64,000 nucleotides of DNA, from NCBI GenBank assembly GCA_036274195.1, contig DASUGD010000357.1, positions 1 to 64,000 of the forward strand. The letters run 5' to 3'. Numbering within the stretch: position 1 is the first letter of the stretch; the number at the start of each line of letters is the position of its first letter. Below the pieces are notes generated by a model. The model saw only the letters and a program-made list of their open reading frames with translations. It did not search any database and was not told the DNA's origin. Below are positions 27,110 through 36,158 of the stretch, piece after piece. The translations under genes and the position numbers were made by a program. The DNA comes from JAJKIV01 sp036274195. Its GTDB lineage: Bacteria > Gemmatimonadota > Gemmatimonadetes > Gemmatimonadales > Gemmatimonadaceae.

Positions 27110-30016
27110 TCAGCCTGGGTCCGGGGCGTTGAGCGGGAGGTCCACCGTGAACGTGCTCCCTTCCCCGATCGTGCTGCGCACGCTCACGTCGCCCCCGAGG
27201 AGCCGCGCGAGCTGCCGCGCCACGCTCAGGCCGAGGCCAGTGCCGCCCGACTTGCGCGTCATGCGCTGATCGACCTGCCAGAACGCGTCGAACACGCGGT
27301 CCAGATGTTCGCGCGCGATCCCGGGGCCCGTATCCGCCACCTCGAACGCAACGCGGTCATCGTACACGCGCGCGCCGAGCCGTACACTGCCCTTCGTCGT
27401 GAACTTCACCGCGTTGGCCAGCAGGTTGATGATGATCTGCCGGACCTTCTGCGGGTCGCTGCGCATCACGGCGCGCGCGTTCCCGCCGGAGAGCGTGAAT
27501 TCGAGCGATTTCTTCTCGGCCAGCGGACGAATGATCACGGACGCCTGCTCGAGCAGCGCCGCCAGCCCGAAGTCCTCGATGCGTACGAGCTCGCGACCCG
27601 CCTCGATGCGGGCGTAGCTCAGAATGTCCTCGATGAGCATGAGCAGGTGCTCACTGCTCGCGCGCACGCGTGCCAGGTGATCGCGCTGCGTTTCGTTGAC
27701 CGGCCCCACGACCTCGTCGGACAGGAGCTCGGTGTAGCCGACCACGGCGGTGAGCGGCGTACGGAGCTCGTGGCTCATGATCGCGAGAAAGTCGCTCTTC
27801 GCCTGATTCGCGGCTTCCGCCTCGGCGCGCGCGCGCCGTTCGGCCTCGTGGAGCCGCGCGTTGTCCACCGCCATCGCCACGCGGTGCGCGATATCCTCGA
27901 TCAGCGCGAGATCGTGTTCATCGAACCGACGTCGCGTCCCGGCCGTCGACAACGCCATCACGCCTAACGTGCGACCGCGTGCCCGCAGCGCCACGAAGGC
28001 GCAGGATGTCGGGTTGAGCCGTCGCGCCAGCGCGAGCGAGTCGGGACGGTCGTCCACTACCTGCGCCAGGTCGTCGGGCGCGATCTCTGGGTAGAAGACC
28101 GACTCCCCCGTGGCGAGCACCTGCAGCGCCGGATGCCCGGTTTCCGGCGCAATCGGGTTCCGCCGGCGGAACTCGCCGACGAGTCGACTCAGCTCTCCCG
28201 AGTCGAACACCGTCGCAACACGTTCCAGCTCGCCATGCTCGCCAACGAGATCGATCACGCAGCTGTTCGCCAGCGCCGGCACCGCCAGCTCGGCGATGTT
28301 CGACAGCGTCGTCTCGTAGTCGAGCGACGAGGACAGTAGTGTGCTGGCTTCGGCGAGCAACCGAAGGCGTTCGTCGTGGCGGCGCCGCTCGGCGATGTCG
28401 CGAAAGACGACCGACAGGCCTTCCTCGCTCGGGTACGCGCGGTATTCGATCCACTCGCCGATCGCCGTGCTGTACGCTTCGCCGGAAGCCTGCCGCCCGC
28501 TGGCCATTGCGTCACGCAGAATGCCCGCGAACGGTGTCTCGACAACGTCCGGAAACACCTCCCAGAGAACGCGGCCGAGCAGATCTTCGGGCTTCCGCCC
28601 GACGAGGTCGGCGGCAACCCGATTCACGTATCCGTATCGCCACTCGCGATCGAAGGTGACAAACCCTTCGGCGATTGCTTCGAGCACGGTTGCCTGACGC
28701 CGGTGGATTGCAGCGATCGCTTCTTTTGCCCGCATCTCGGCCACGTAAAGCCGGGCGCGGTCGATTGCCTGGGCACATTGATGCGCCAGTGCGCCGAGGA
28801 ATGTCCGTTCCTCGGCACCGGGAACGGCGGTCGACGGGAATTCGAACAGGATCGCCCCGATCACCCGCTTGCCGACAACCAGCGGGAGCGCAGCCGTCGC
28901 CTCGACCGCTTCTGCCGGCGTATCGAGATCGGGGTAACGCTCGCGCCGCTCCGAGCGTGTGCCGATGAAAACGCCCGCGCGAGTGCTCAGCGTCTCCGCG
29001 GCGGGGTGACTCGCCTGAATCGGAACCCGCCGTACTCGCTCCAGCCCACTGGCTGGTACGCCCGAGGCGCATACCAACTCGAGAGCCGTCCCCGACTCAC
29101 TGGCGACGTACACCATCGCGGACGCGGCGCCTAACGCCACCAGGCCGTGCCGCACGACCACCTCGCCGACCTGGGCGGGCGTTCGCGCCGAGGACAGTTC
29201 GGCGGTGATCGATTGGAGCCGTTCGACGTGGAGGGCGGCCCGTTCGGCCGCGAGCCGTGCCGCGCGCTCGTCGGCGTAGAGCCGAGCGTTGTCGATCGCA
29301 ATCGCGGCGTAGCTCGCGAGATCCTTCGCGAGGGCGAGGTCATCGGTCGTGTAGCGCCGCCGCGACTCCGCCATGCCGAGCGAGATCGCCCCGAACGTCC
29401 GTCCACGAGCGACGAGTGGCACGCAGATCGCCGACGTCAGGCCGATCCGCAGGAAGATCGCTTTCTCCTGCTCCGAAAGCCCCGCACGGCGAATGAGGTC
29501 GGCGGAGACCTCAGGGAAGAACGCCGCGACGCCGGTGCGTAGCACCTGCGGCAACCCGTTAGGCGACGCCCAGTCGCGCTCGACTTCGACGCCAAGCTTT
29601 CGTGCCCAGGCCAGCTTGTTGGGGTCGCGACCCGCAACGGCGACGCGGCGGACGACCGGCGGCCACGCGCCCCCGGGCTCCGAGTGAACGACATCAACGG
29701 CACACCAGTCGGCGAGCGTCGGAACGGCGGCGTCCGCCACCTGTTGCAGAATCGTTTCGTAGTCCAGCGACTCGGCTAGAAGGCGACCAGCCTCGGCAAG
29801 GAGCGACGCACGGGCGCGCGGACTCGTTGACGCTCCGGGAATCGGTGTCGCTCGGTGCGGCGACGACGCGCTCTCTGCGACAGCGGGGGTGGGCTGACGG
29901 CTATCGGCCGGGGGCGTTCGGGGCGGCGGCGTCTGATCGAATTCCAAGAACGGTACAACGGTTGAGGCCGAATAGCATGACTCGCTGTAAGATTCGCCGA
30001 TGGCGTGCCGCCGCAA
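27110..30016 (-). CDS. Multi-sensor histidine kinase (GAF-GAF-PAS-GAF-HisKA-HATPase)
   Basis: 968 residues from a TTG at 30016, supported by GGAGA seven bases upstream. No membrane helices, so cytoplasmic. Two GAF-type domains (about 75-250 and 265-420) are followed by a PAS domain (LEAIAEGFVTFDREWRYGYV) and a third GAF (about 560-715). HisKA has its phospho-acceptor in MSHELRTPL near 745; HATPase boxes are NLLANAVKFT, DTGPGI and GGTGLGLS. Domains 1 and 3 share the phrase SLDYETxL, so they arose by duplication. No response regulator is adjacent: an orphan kinase. Ligands unknown. Confidence 0.92.
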   Translation of the reverse strand: MRRHAIGESYSESCYSASTVVPFLEFDQTPPPRTPPADSRQPTPAVAESASSPHRATPIPGASTSPRARASLLAEAGRLLAESLDYETILQQVADAAVPTLADWCAVDVVHSEPGGAWPPVVRRVAVAGRDPNKLAWARKLGVEVERDWASPNGLPQVLRTGVAAFFPEVSADLIRRAGLSEQEKAIFLRIGLTSAICVPLVARGRTFGAISLGMAESRRRYTTDDLALAKDLASYAAIAIDNARLYADERAARLAAERAALHVERLQSITAELSSARTPAQVGEVVVRHGLVALGAASAMVYVASESGTALELVCASGVPASGLERVRRVPIQASHPAAETLSTRAGVFIGTRSERRERYPDLDTPAEAVEATAALPLVVGKRVIGAILFEFPSTAVPGAEERTFLGALAHQCAQAIDRARLYVAEMRAKEAIAAIHRRQATVLEAIAEGFVTFDREWRYGYVNRVAADLVGRKPEDLLGRVLWEVFPDVVETPFAGILRDAMASGRQASGEAYSTAIGEWIEYRAYPSEEGLSVVFRDIAERRRHDERLRLLAEASTLLSSSLDYETTLSNIAELAVPALANSCVIDLVGEHGELERVATVFDSGELSRLVGEFRRRNPIAPETGHPALQVLATGESVFYPEIAPDDLAQVVDDRPDSLALARRLNPTSCAFVALRARGRTLGVMALSTAGTRRRFDEHDLALIEDIAHRVAMAVDNARLHEAERRARAEAEAANQAKSDFLAIMSHELRTPLTAVVGYTELLSDEVVGPVNETQRDHLARVRASSEHLLMLIEDILSYARIEAGRELVRIEDFGLAALLEQASVIIRPLAEKKSLEFTLSGGNARAVMRSDPQKVRQIIINLLANAVKFTTKGSVRLGARVYDDRVAFEVADTGPGIAREHLDRVFDAFWQVDQRMTRKSGGTGLGLSVARQLARLLGGDVSVRSTIGEGSTFTVDLPLNAPDPG

Positions 30017-30075
30017 GTATCGGTCTCCGTCGAATATCCCGAAATGCCGGTCTCACGGGCCATCGCAGCACTGTG

Positions 30076-31152
30076 ATGGGCGCGCCTGACGACTCGATCA
30101 GCGAGCGGGATGTCGTTGTCGTTGGTGGCGGCCAGTCGGCTCTTGCCGTCGGATACTATCTGCGTCGTACCGGCCTGTCGTACACAATCCTGGACGACGC
30201 TCGCGCTCCGGGCGGTGCCTGGCAGCACACATGGGCGTCGCTGCGGCTCTTCTCCCCCGCCCAATGGAGCTCACTCCCGGGGCGTCTCATGCCGGGCGGT
30301 ACGTCGTACTATCCGACGCGAGCGGAGGCGCTCGCGTACCTCGCGGATTACGAGGCGCGCTACGCGCTCCCGATCGGGCGACCCGTGCGGGTCGCGAGCG
30401 TCGAACGAGCCGGCGAGCGGCTCAGGGTCGTCGGGGATGCCGGCGGGTGGATCGCGCGCGCCGTGGTGAGCGCGACCGGCACGTGGTCGGCGCCTAACGT
30501 GCCACGCTTCGCCGACCAGCATCGCTTCGCTGGCCGCATCGTTCACTCGGCGCAATACGAATCACCGGATGAATTCGCCGGGCAACGAGTGGTCGTCGTG
30601 GGCGGCGGCAACTCGGGAGCACAGATCGTCGCCGATCTCTCCGGCAGTGCGACCGTGACGTGGGCCACACGCCGACCACCGACGTTCCTGCCTGACGAGA
30701 TCGATGGGCGCTACCTCTTTGGCGAGGCGACTGCGAGGTATCGGGCGCTGACGGACGGGGTGCCGGCTCCGCCCCCAGGGCTGCTCGGGGACATCGTGAT
30801 GGTCGAACCGGTTCGCCGCGCTCGGGACCGCGGAGCGTTGAAGGCCGTGCCGTTGTTCACGTCGTTCACCGAGGACGGCGTGCGCTGGCCGGATGGCAGG
30901 CGCACGCGGGAGGATGCCGTGATCCTCGCCACGGGGTTCCGGGCGGCGCTCGACCACCTAACGCCGCTCGGGGTCGTGGGACTGGATGGGCGGATCGACG
31001 TGCGAGGGACCCGTTCGGTGGTTGAGCCGCGCCTCTGGCTCGTTGGGTATGGCGAATGGACGGGATACGCGTCGGCCACGCTCATCGGCGTCGGCCGCAC
31101 GGCGCGCGCGACGGTGGAGGAGGTCGTGCGCGCACTCGATGTGACTGGCTGA
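30076..31152 (+). CDS. Flavin-dependent NAD(P)-binding monooxygenase, ArsO-like
   Basis: 358 residues from ATG 30076. An FAD-binding GGGQSALAVGYYLRR dinucleotide motif is near 18, with GGAWQHTW and LRLFSPAQWSSLPG after it. A second Rossmann motif VVVGGGNSGAQIV near 175 binds NAD(P)H. The C-terminal ATGFRAALDHL closes the fold. This layout matches the YhiN/CzcO/ArsO group of class B flavin monooxygenases. No arsenic genes are adjacent, so the substrate is open. It ends 3 bp before tRNA-Lys on the opposite strand. Confidence 0.85.
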   Translation: MGAPDDSISERDVVVVGGGQSALAVGYYLRRTGLSYTILDDARAPGGAWQHTWASLRLFSPAQWSSLPGRLMPGGTSYYPTRAEALAYLADYEARYALPIGRPVRVASVERAGERLRVVGDAGGWIARAVVSATGTWSAPNVPRFADQHRFAGRIVHSAQYESPDEFAGQRVVVVGGGNSGAQIVADLSGSATVTWATRRPPTFLPDEIDGRYLFGEATARYRALTDGVPAPPPGLLGDIVMVEPVRRARDRGALKAVPLFTSFTEDGVRWPDGRRTREDAVILATGFRAALDHLTPLGVVGLDGRIDVRGTRSVVEPRLWLVGYGEWTGYASATLIGVGRTARATVEEVVRALDVTG

Positions 31153-31155
31153 ATA

Positions 31156-31228
<73 letters not shown>

Positions 31229-31243
31229 GGACTGGGGAATCTA

Positions 31244-31265
31244 GCCGGCTCAAACGCGAGCCGGC
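31244..31265 (-). terminator. Hairpin between norD-like gene and tRNA-Lys
   Basis: Perfect 8-bp stem GCCGGCTC/GAGCCGGC with a 6-base loop. On the minus strand it follows the norD-like stop by 4 bases but has no T-run (TAGATT follows), so it could be a weak terminator or an RNA processing site ahead of the tRNA. Confidence 0.45.
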
Positions 31266-31269
31266 ACTC

Positions 31270-33309
31270 TCAGGACGCCAGGAGGTGCTTCACCACCTTC
31301 ACGAGCGCCATCGGCAACTGCTGCGGATTCCGCAACACGGTGTGCCCCGCTTCGCCGAAGATCCGCCCCAGGTATTCCTGGCCCTGACGATCGATCGTCA
31401 GGCAGAACGGATAGATCCCGCGCGAGCGCGTCTCGATGATCGCCTGGCGCGTATCCTCTACGCCGCTCAGCCCTTCGTAGCCGTCGATGTCGTTCGGCTT
31501 CCCGTCGGAGATGATGAGGAGCAGGCGATGCGCTGCCAGCTGGCGCTCGAGGAGCGCCGCGGCATGACGGATCGCCGCGCCCGCTCGCGTGTACCCCTCC
31601 GGCTCGAGCGCGCCGATGCGGCGTCTCACCACCGCGCCATTCGTCTCGTCGAACCCCTTGATCGTGCGCATGCGTACGTTCGAGCGGCCCTTGCCCGAGA
31701 ACGTGAGAATCGCGTACAGGTCACCGAGCGCGTCGAGCGCCTCGCTCGCGAGGAGCAGCGCGACCTTTTCGACGTCGATGACGCGCCGGCGTGCATCGAT
31801 CCACTCGTCCGTCGACCCGCTGATGTCGATGAGGAGCGCGATCGCGAGGCCTCGTCGCGCCGGGCGCACGGCGACGTACAGGCGATCATCGACCGTGTGG
31901 CCGCTCCGCTGATCAACCAGCGCGCGGACACAGGCCGTGAGGTCGAGCTCGTCGCCGTCGCGCTGCTGGTTGAGCCGCGTGCGGCGAGCGCGCAGGCGCT
32001 CGAACCTTTCGCGCAGGCGCCTAACGAGCGCACCGTGGCGCGCGAGGACCCCCGTCCCCCAACGGTCATCGGTGATGTCCGGCTCGTACCGGCGAACGAT
32101 GGAGCCCTGCGGCCGATAGTCCCCGCTCTCCCAGTCCCACTCGGGATACTCTATGCCTTCCCCTGCCGGCTTCGCCGACGGGATGCGGCTCGCGCCGCGA
32201 CGCGCCCCGGTTGGAGCTGCGGCCCTGGCATCCCGCACGACCGACGACTCGGGCTGGGCCTGCTCGTTCGAAGCGACATCATCCTCGGACGCCGCCTGGT
32301 CGGCGGGACCGTCCGTGTCCGCGCTGGACATGCCGCCCGCGCCTGACGATGCGACCCGACTCGGCCCCTCGTCGTTGAGCACGGTGCGCCCGTCACGCCG
32401 GAACTGGGACGACCCCTCTTCGACTCCACCGTCGCTCGACTGCGTCCCGCCAGTGCCGGAGCCATGGCCGGACTGGCCGATGCCGTGCTTGGCGCCGCGA
32501 AACGTCGCCAGCTCGTCGGCCTTGGGCAGGGGGCGGTCGTGAGCGGGTGCTGCCCGGACCGCGCCCCACGCGAGGACTGGAGCTATTCCGCGATAGCGTG
32601 CGCTGTCGCCTCCGATCTCGTCCATCCGCTCACGAGCCCACGCGAGCGACGCGTCAGGCGACCCCGATGCCCCGCGCTCCGCTTCGCGCGTCAGGTCGGC
32701 CGACAGGAACGTGCGCAGGAGCCCTTCCACCGCCCGCTCGGCGCGCGTCAGCCGCGTGAGCGACGGACGCGACTCGAGCGCGCGTTTCCGCGCGGTCGAC
32801 AACGCGCCACGCAGCCCTGGAACGGCGCGGGCGATCGCCGCATCGATCATCGCGCCTTCGCGCAACAGGTAGAGATCCCGCTCGATACCGGCCGGCCCGG
32901 CCGGCGCCATCGGGACCGTGTTCCTCGCGATCCGCTCGGCCTGTTCGATCGCCATGACGCGGTATTCGGAAAGCGCGGTTTCGGTGTCCGTGCTTTCGAT
33001 CTCGCGAGGCAGTTGAATGCGCTCGCCATCGGTGGCGGGCATCGCGGCGCTTCGCCGCCGGTGAGGCGGCGCGATCAGATCGCGCCACGCCCAGCCTCGT
33101 GATGCCGGCTCCGCCGTCGTGATGGGAATCGGCCTGTCATAGACGGCGGTGACGAGCAGCTCCAGCCGGCGGCGGACTTCATCCAGGCGCACGACGCGCC
33201 TGCCCGGTGCCGCACGGGTGCGCCGCGATTGGAGCGCGTCTTCGAGCGCCGCGCCTGCTCGTCGCAACGCGGTTCGCGCGGCGTGGAGCAACCCGGCGCG
33301 ACGCGACAC
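31270..33309 (-). CDS. VWA-domain protein, NorD/CbbO type
   Basis: About 679 residues from GTG 33309, two bases after the stop of the AAA+ gene. N-terminal 260 residues are helical and basic; the middle is a long disordered Gly/Ser/Asp-rich linker; the C-terminal 230 residues are a von Willebrand A domain with the MIDAS motif DISGSTDEW and later IISDGKPND. NorD/CbbO proteins work with a MoxR-type ATPase to mature or reactivate a metalloenzyme (NO reductase, Rubisco). Neither target gene is in this window, so the client is unknown. Probably cotranscribed with the upstream ATPase. Confidence 0.85.
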   Translation of the reverse strand: MSRRAGLLHAARTALRRAGAALEDALQSRRTRAAPGRRVVRLDEVRRRLELLVTAVYDRPIPITTAEPASRGWAWRDLIAPPHRRRSAAMPATDGERIQLPREIESTDTETALSEYRVMAIEQAERIARNTVPMAPAGPAGIERDLYLLREGAMIDAAIARAVPGLRGALSTARKRALESRPSLTRLTRAERAVEGLLRTFLSADLTREAERGASGSPDASLAWARERMDEIGGDSARYRGIAPVLAWGAVRAAPAHDRPLPKADELATFRGAKHGIGQSGHGSGTGGTQSSDGGVEEGSSQFRRDGRTVLNDEGPSRVASSGAGGMSSADTDGPADQAASEDDVASNEQAQPESSVVRDARAAAPTGARRGASRIPSAKPAGEGIEYPEWDWESGDYRPQGSIVRRYEPDITDDRWGTGVLARHGALVRRLRERFERLRARRTRLNQQRDGDELDLTACVRALVDQRSGHTVDDRLYVAVRPARRGLAIALLIDISGSTDEWIDARRRVIDVEKVALLLASEALDALGDLYAILTFSGKGRSNVRMRTIKGFDETNGAVVRRRIGALEPEGYTRAGAAIRHAAALLERQLAAHRLLLIISDGKPNDIDGYEGLSGVEDTRQAIIETRSRGIYPFCLTIDRQGQEYLGRIFGEAGHTVLRNPQQLPMALVKVVKHLLAS

Positions 33310-33311
33310 GA

Positions 33312-34151
33312 TCAGAGCGTTGCGTCGATGATGTCGGAGATCGCGACCACGAGATCGGGATCGTCCGTGAGCGGCCCGACCAGCGCGGCGCGGCACGCCT
33401 GACGCCCCCCGATTCCCGAGGCGATGAGGCGGGCCGTCGAGACCAGAAGCCGCGTGCTTGGTGCCTCCGCGAGCCCCTGATCCCGCAGGCGGCGCACGCG
33501 CTGCGCTAGCTTCACCAGGGCGGCCGCCGTCGCGGAATCGACCCCGCTTTCGTGCGCGACGATCGTCGCCTCGATGTCAGGCGCGGGGAAATCGAAGTCG
33601 AGAGCGACGAACCGCTGGCGCGTGCTTGGCTTCAGGTCCTTGATGGCGTGCTGGTAGCCGGGATTGTACGAGATCACGACCTGAAATCCGGGCGCCGCCT
33701 CGATCAGCTCACCCGTGCGCTCGATGGGCAGCAGGCGCCGGTCATCGGTGAGTGGATGGATCACGACGACCGTGTCCTGCCGCGCTTCCACGATCTCGTC
33801 GAGATAGCAGATCGCTCCCGCTCGCGCCGCAACGGTTAGCGGACCGTCGACCCAGACCGTTTCACCACCCCGAATCAGGTAGCGTCCGGTGAGATCGCTC
33901 GCCGACAGGTCGTCGTGACAGGCAATGGTGACCAGCGGTCGCTGGAGCCGCCAAGCCATGTGTTCAACGAAGCGCGTCTTGCCACAGCCGGTTGGCCCCT
34001 TGAGCATGACCGGCAATCCACGTTCGTGGCAGTTGGCGAAGATGGCTACCTCGTCCCCCGTGGCCACGTAGTACGGGGCCTCTGCGCCCGGGAGCCGGAC
34101 ACCGCGAGGGGTTGCCGATTCTTCCACGTCAATCGAGAGAGATCGCGCCAT
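33312..34151 (-). CDS. MoxR-family AAA+ ATPase, NorQ/CbbQ type
   Basis: 279 residues. Walker A GPTGCGKTRF is near 52, Walker B ICYLDEI near 114, sensor 1 VISYNPGYQ, and the CbbQ-type C-terminus with STRLLVSTARLIASG. Members of this branch pair with a VWA protein encoded immediately downstream, as here, and use ATP to remodel a metalloenzyme. NorQ and CbbQ cannot be separated by sequence alone without the client gene. Confidence 0.9.
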   Translation of the reverse strand: MARSLSIDVEESATPRGVRLPGAEAPYYVATGDEVAIFANCHERGLPVMLKGPTGCGKTRFVEHMAWRLQRPLVTIACHDDLSASDLTGRYLIRGGETVWVDGPLTVAARAGAICYLDEIVEARQDTVVVIHPLTDDRRLLPIERTGELIEAAPGFQVVISYNPGYQHAIKDLKPSTRQRFVALDFDFPAPDIEATIVAHESGVDSATAAALVKLAQRVRRLRDQGLAEAPSTRLLVSTARLIASGIGGRQACRAALVGPLTDDPDLVVAISDIIDATL

Positions 34152-34296
34152 CGGAAACGTTGTGAGGTGGCGGTTCGATCGGGCATCGGCGAGGGCGGCA
34201 ATCTAGACCGTAGCCCGGAACGCCGATACGCCGCTTACAGCGCGCGAACGATGCTCGAACACGCGACAACTCGAGCAGTCGCCGTGCCTCGAGGTG

Positions 34297-34333
34297 TAAA
34301 GGAAAAGCCCCGACCGGATTCCGGTCGGGGCTT
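34297..34333 (-). terminator. Rho-independent terminator of the OmpA-type gene
   Basis: A 13-bp stem (AAGCCCCGACCGG with CCGGTCGGGGCTT, 3-base loop) is followed on the minus strand by TTTCCTTT. It ends 46 bases after the lipoprotein stop. Confidence 0.88.
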
Positions 34334-34378
34334 CCTAACGAGTGCGTTCCGTTTCCGAACCGCGTTCGTTGGCGTTCG

Positions 34379-35047
34379 TTACTGAGGCAGCGAAGCCGTG
34401 GTGGCCGCGGCAGCCGAGCCGTTCGTCTCGACGACGAAGGTCACACGACGGTTCGCCTCGGCGCCCGGGTCGTCCTTCTGCGCCTTCGGGTTCACCAGGC
34501 GGGACTTGCCATAGCCCACCGTACGGACGTTCGAGGTGCTCAGGCCCTTCTCCGAGAGGTACGCGGCGACGGCATCAGCACGGCGCTTCGACAGGTCCAT
34601 GTTGTACCGGGTGGAACCGGCGGGATCCGCGAAGCCCTCGATCGTGATCATGGAGCCGCTGTAGTACTTGCCAACGACGGTGGCGAAGCGGTCGAGCGCG
34701 GCCTTGTCGGCCTCGCGAACCGTCGCGTCGTCAAACGCGAAGTTGACCGGGAAGGCGAACTTCAGACCCTCTTCCATCGCCGTGATCTTCGCGCCGAACT
34801 CGGTGCGAAGCGAGTTCAGGTCATTGCGAAGGCTCGAAACGTCGTTCTTGACCGTCGACACTTCCGACTTCAGACCCGTAACTTCGTTGTTCGTTGCGGC
34901 AATCTGGTTGCTCAAGCTGCTGTCCGTAGCAATACGCGCCGCACGCTCATCCTGAACCGAGGTCCGGACGAAGCCCTTCGTCGCGCATGCGCCGAGGACT
35001 GCCGAACCCAGGATCACCGCTCCGACTGCCCGCAGATTTGCTTTCAT
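34379..35047 (-). CDS. OmpA-family peptidoglycan-associated lipoprotein
   Basis: 222 residues from ATG 35047, which has GGAG nine bases upstream. The lipobox is LGAC near residue 20. A coiled coil (SLSNQIAATNNEVTGLKSEV and similar heptads, about 40-90) comes next, then the OmpA C-terminal domain binding diaminopimelate: FAFDDATVREADKAAL, EGFADPAGSTRYNMDLSKRRADAV and ANRRVTFVV. The N-terminal coiled coil followed by OmpA domain is like Pal/Lpp-tether proteins. A CRP-like palindrome sits about 120 bp upstream. Confidence 0.93.
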   Translation of the reverse strand: MKANLRAVGAVILGSAVLGACATKGFVRTSVQDERAARIATDSSLSNQIAATNNEVTGLKSEVSTVKNDVSSLRNDLNSLRTEFGAKITAMEEGLKFAFPVNFAFDDATVREADKAALDRFATVVGKYYSGSMITIEGFADPAGSTRYNMDLSKRRADAVAAYLSEKGLSTSNVRTVGYGKSRLVNPKAQKDDPGAEANRRVTFVVETNGSAAAATTASLPQ

Positions 35048-35163
35048 ATCGCTGCTCTCCGATTGCAAAGAGGTCTCGACACCACCACGACACATTCATC
35101 GACTTGCGAAAACCATACCGAAGTGCAGAGAACGCCGGATTTGCCTATCACCTTTTATCTCAA

Positions 35164-35179
35164 TGTGATGTCGATCACA
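35164..35179. promoter_or_regulatory. Perfect CRP-like operator (TGTGA-N6-TCACA)
   Basis: TGTGATGTCGATCACA matches the CRP consensus half sites on both arms. It is 117 bp upstream of the OmpA-type ATG and 5-6 bp off an AT-rich stretch, so it is in a plausible activator position for that gene. No crp/fnr gene is in the window. A 16-bp perfect match by chance is improbable in so short an intergenic region. Confidence 0.6.
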
Positions 35180-35282
35180 CGAGCCCGCCGTTCAACGCAC
35201 AAAAAGTCTGGCCGACGCGCAATTAAACAAAACGCAACATCGAAAGCCTGAGACGCACATCACAAATGCCGAAAAAACTTGG

Positions 35283-36158
35283 CTATGTGGTCGAACGGGC
35301 CAGCCATTCCCCGCCATCCACGACGAGAATGGCTCCCGTAATCCAACTCGCCGCCGGTGAGGACAGGAACGCAACGGCGTTCGCGATGTCCCGCGGTGCT
35401 CCCCAGCGCCCCAGCGGTATCTGAGTCGCTCGTCGCGCGATCGCGTCCTCGACACCGCGTTCTGCCGCCGGCTCGCCGGGCTCTCCGCTCGTTAGGGCCG
35501 ACGCCGACCGGAACAGCTCTGTGCCCGAGTCGGGCGGCCGGGCGAACGCCTTCAGCACACCCTCGGTGGGGACCGGGCCGGGCGCGACCGCATTGACCCG
35601 CACCCCATCCCGAGCCCACTCGAGCGCGAGCGTACGCGTGAGCGCATCGATACCTCCCTTCGCCGCCGTCGCGTGGGCCATCTGCGGCCACCCGCGATAG
35701 TGAAGCGTCATCGAGATGTTCACGATGCTCCCGCCGCCGGAAGCACGCATGAGCGGCAACACGGCCTGCGAACAGAAGAACGTGCCGAACAGATCGATCT
35801 CGATGACGCTCCGCCAGGCATTGGGGCTCATCGACTCCGACGGCACGTAGAAGTTGCCTGCGGCGTTGTTGACGAGAAGGTCGAGGCGCCCGTGCTCGTT
35901 CGCTACTTGACCCATGATCGACTTGACACGCTCGGCATCCCGAACATCCAGCGTCGCCGTCGAGGCACGCCCGCCGCTCGCACGAATGCGCTCCGCGGCC
36001 GGGGCGATATGCTCGGCTTTCCGGCTGGCGAGGACGACGTGCATGCCGAGCGACGCGAGCAGCTCCGCGACGCCAAAACCGATCCCGGTCCCGCCGCCGG
36101 TGATGACGCCGACCTGGCCGGCGAACAGCCCGTCGCGGAAGACGGACCGGTCAGCCAC
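35283..36158 (-). CDS. SDR oxidoreductase, 2,4-dienoyl-CoA-reductase-like
   Basis: 291 residues with GTG start overlapping the rnhB stop by 8 bp. Cofactor motif TGGGTGIG near 22, NNAAGNF near 98, and the active-site strand VNISMTLHY. The usual YxxxK is replaced by ATAAKGG in HATAAKGGIDAL, as in DECR/peroxisomal reductases where the Tyr position differs. RVNAVAPGPVPTEGV follows. It probably reduces an enoyl- or dienoyl-CoA with NADPH. Functionally unlinked to the ribosomal block it is fused to transcriptionally. Confidence 0.85.
   Translation of the reverse strand: MADRSVFRDGLFAGQVGVITGGGTGIGFGVAELLASLGMHVVLASRKAEHIAPAAERIRASGGRASTATLDVRDAERVKSIMGQVANEHGRLDLLVNNAAGNFYVPSESMSPNAWRSVIEIDLFGTFFCSQAVLPLMRASGGGSIVNISMTLHYRGWPQMAHATAAKGGIDALTRTLALEWARDGVRVNAVAPGPVPTEGVLKAFARPPDSGTELFRSASALTSGEPGEPAAERGVEDAIARRATQIPLGRWGAPRDIANAVAFLSSPAASWITGAILVVDGGEWLARSTT

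Noticed and set aside
31270..34151. Evidence for denitrification
   Set aside because: NorQ/NorD-type proteins also serve other metalloenzymes, and no NO reductase genes are in the window.
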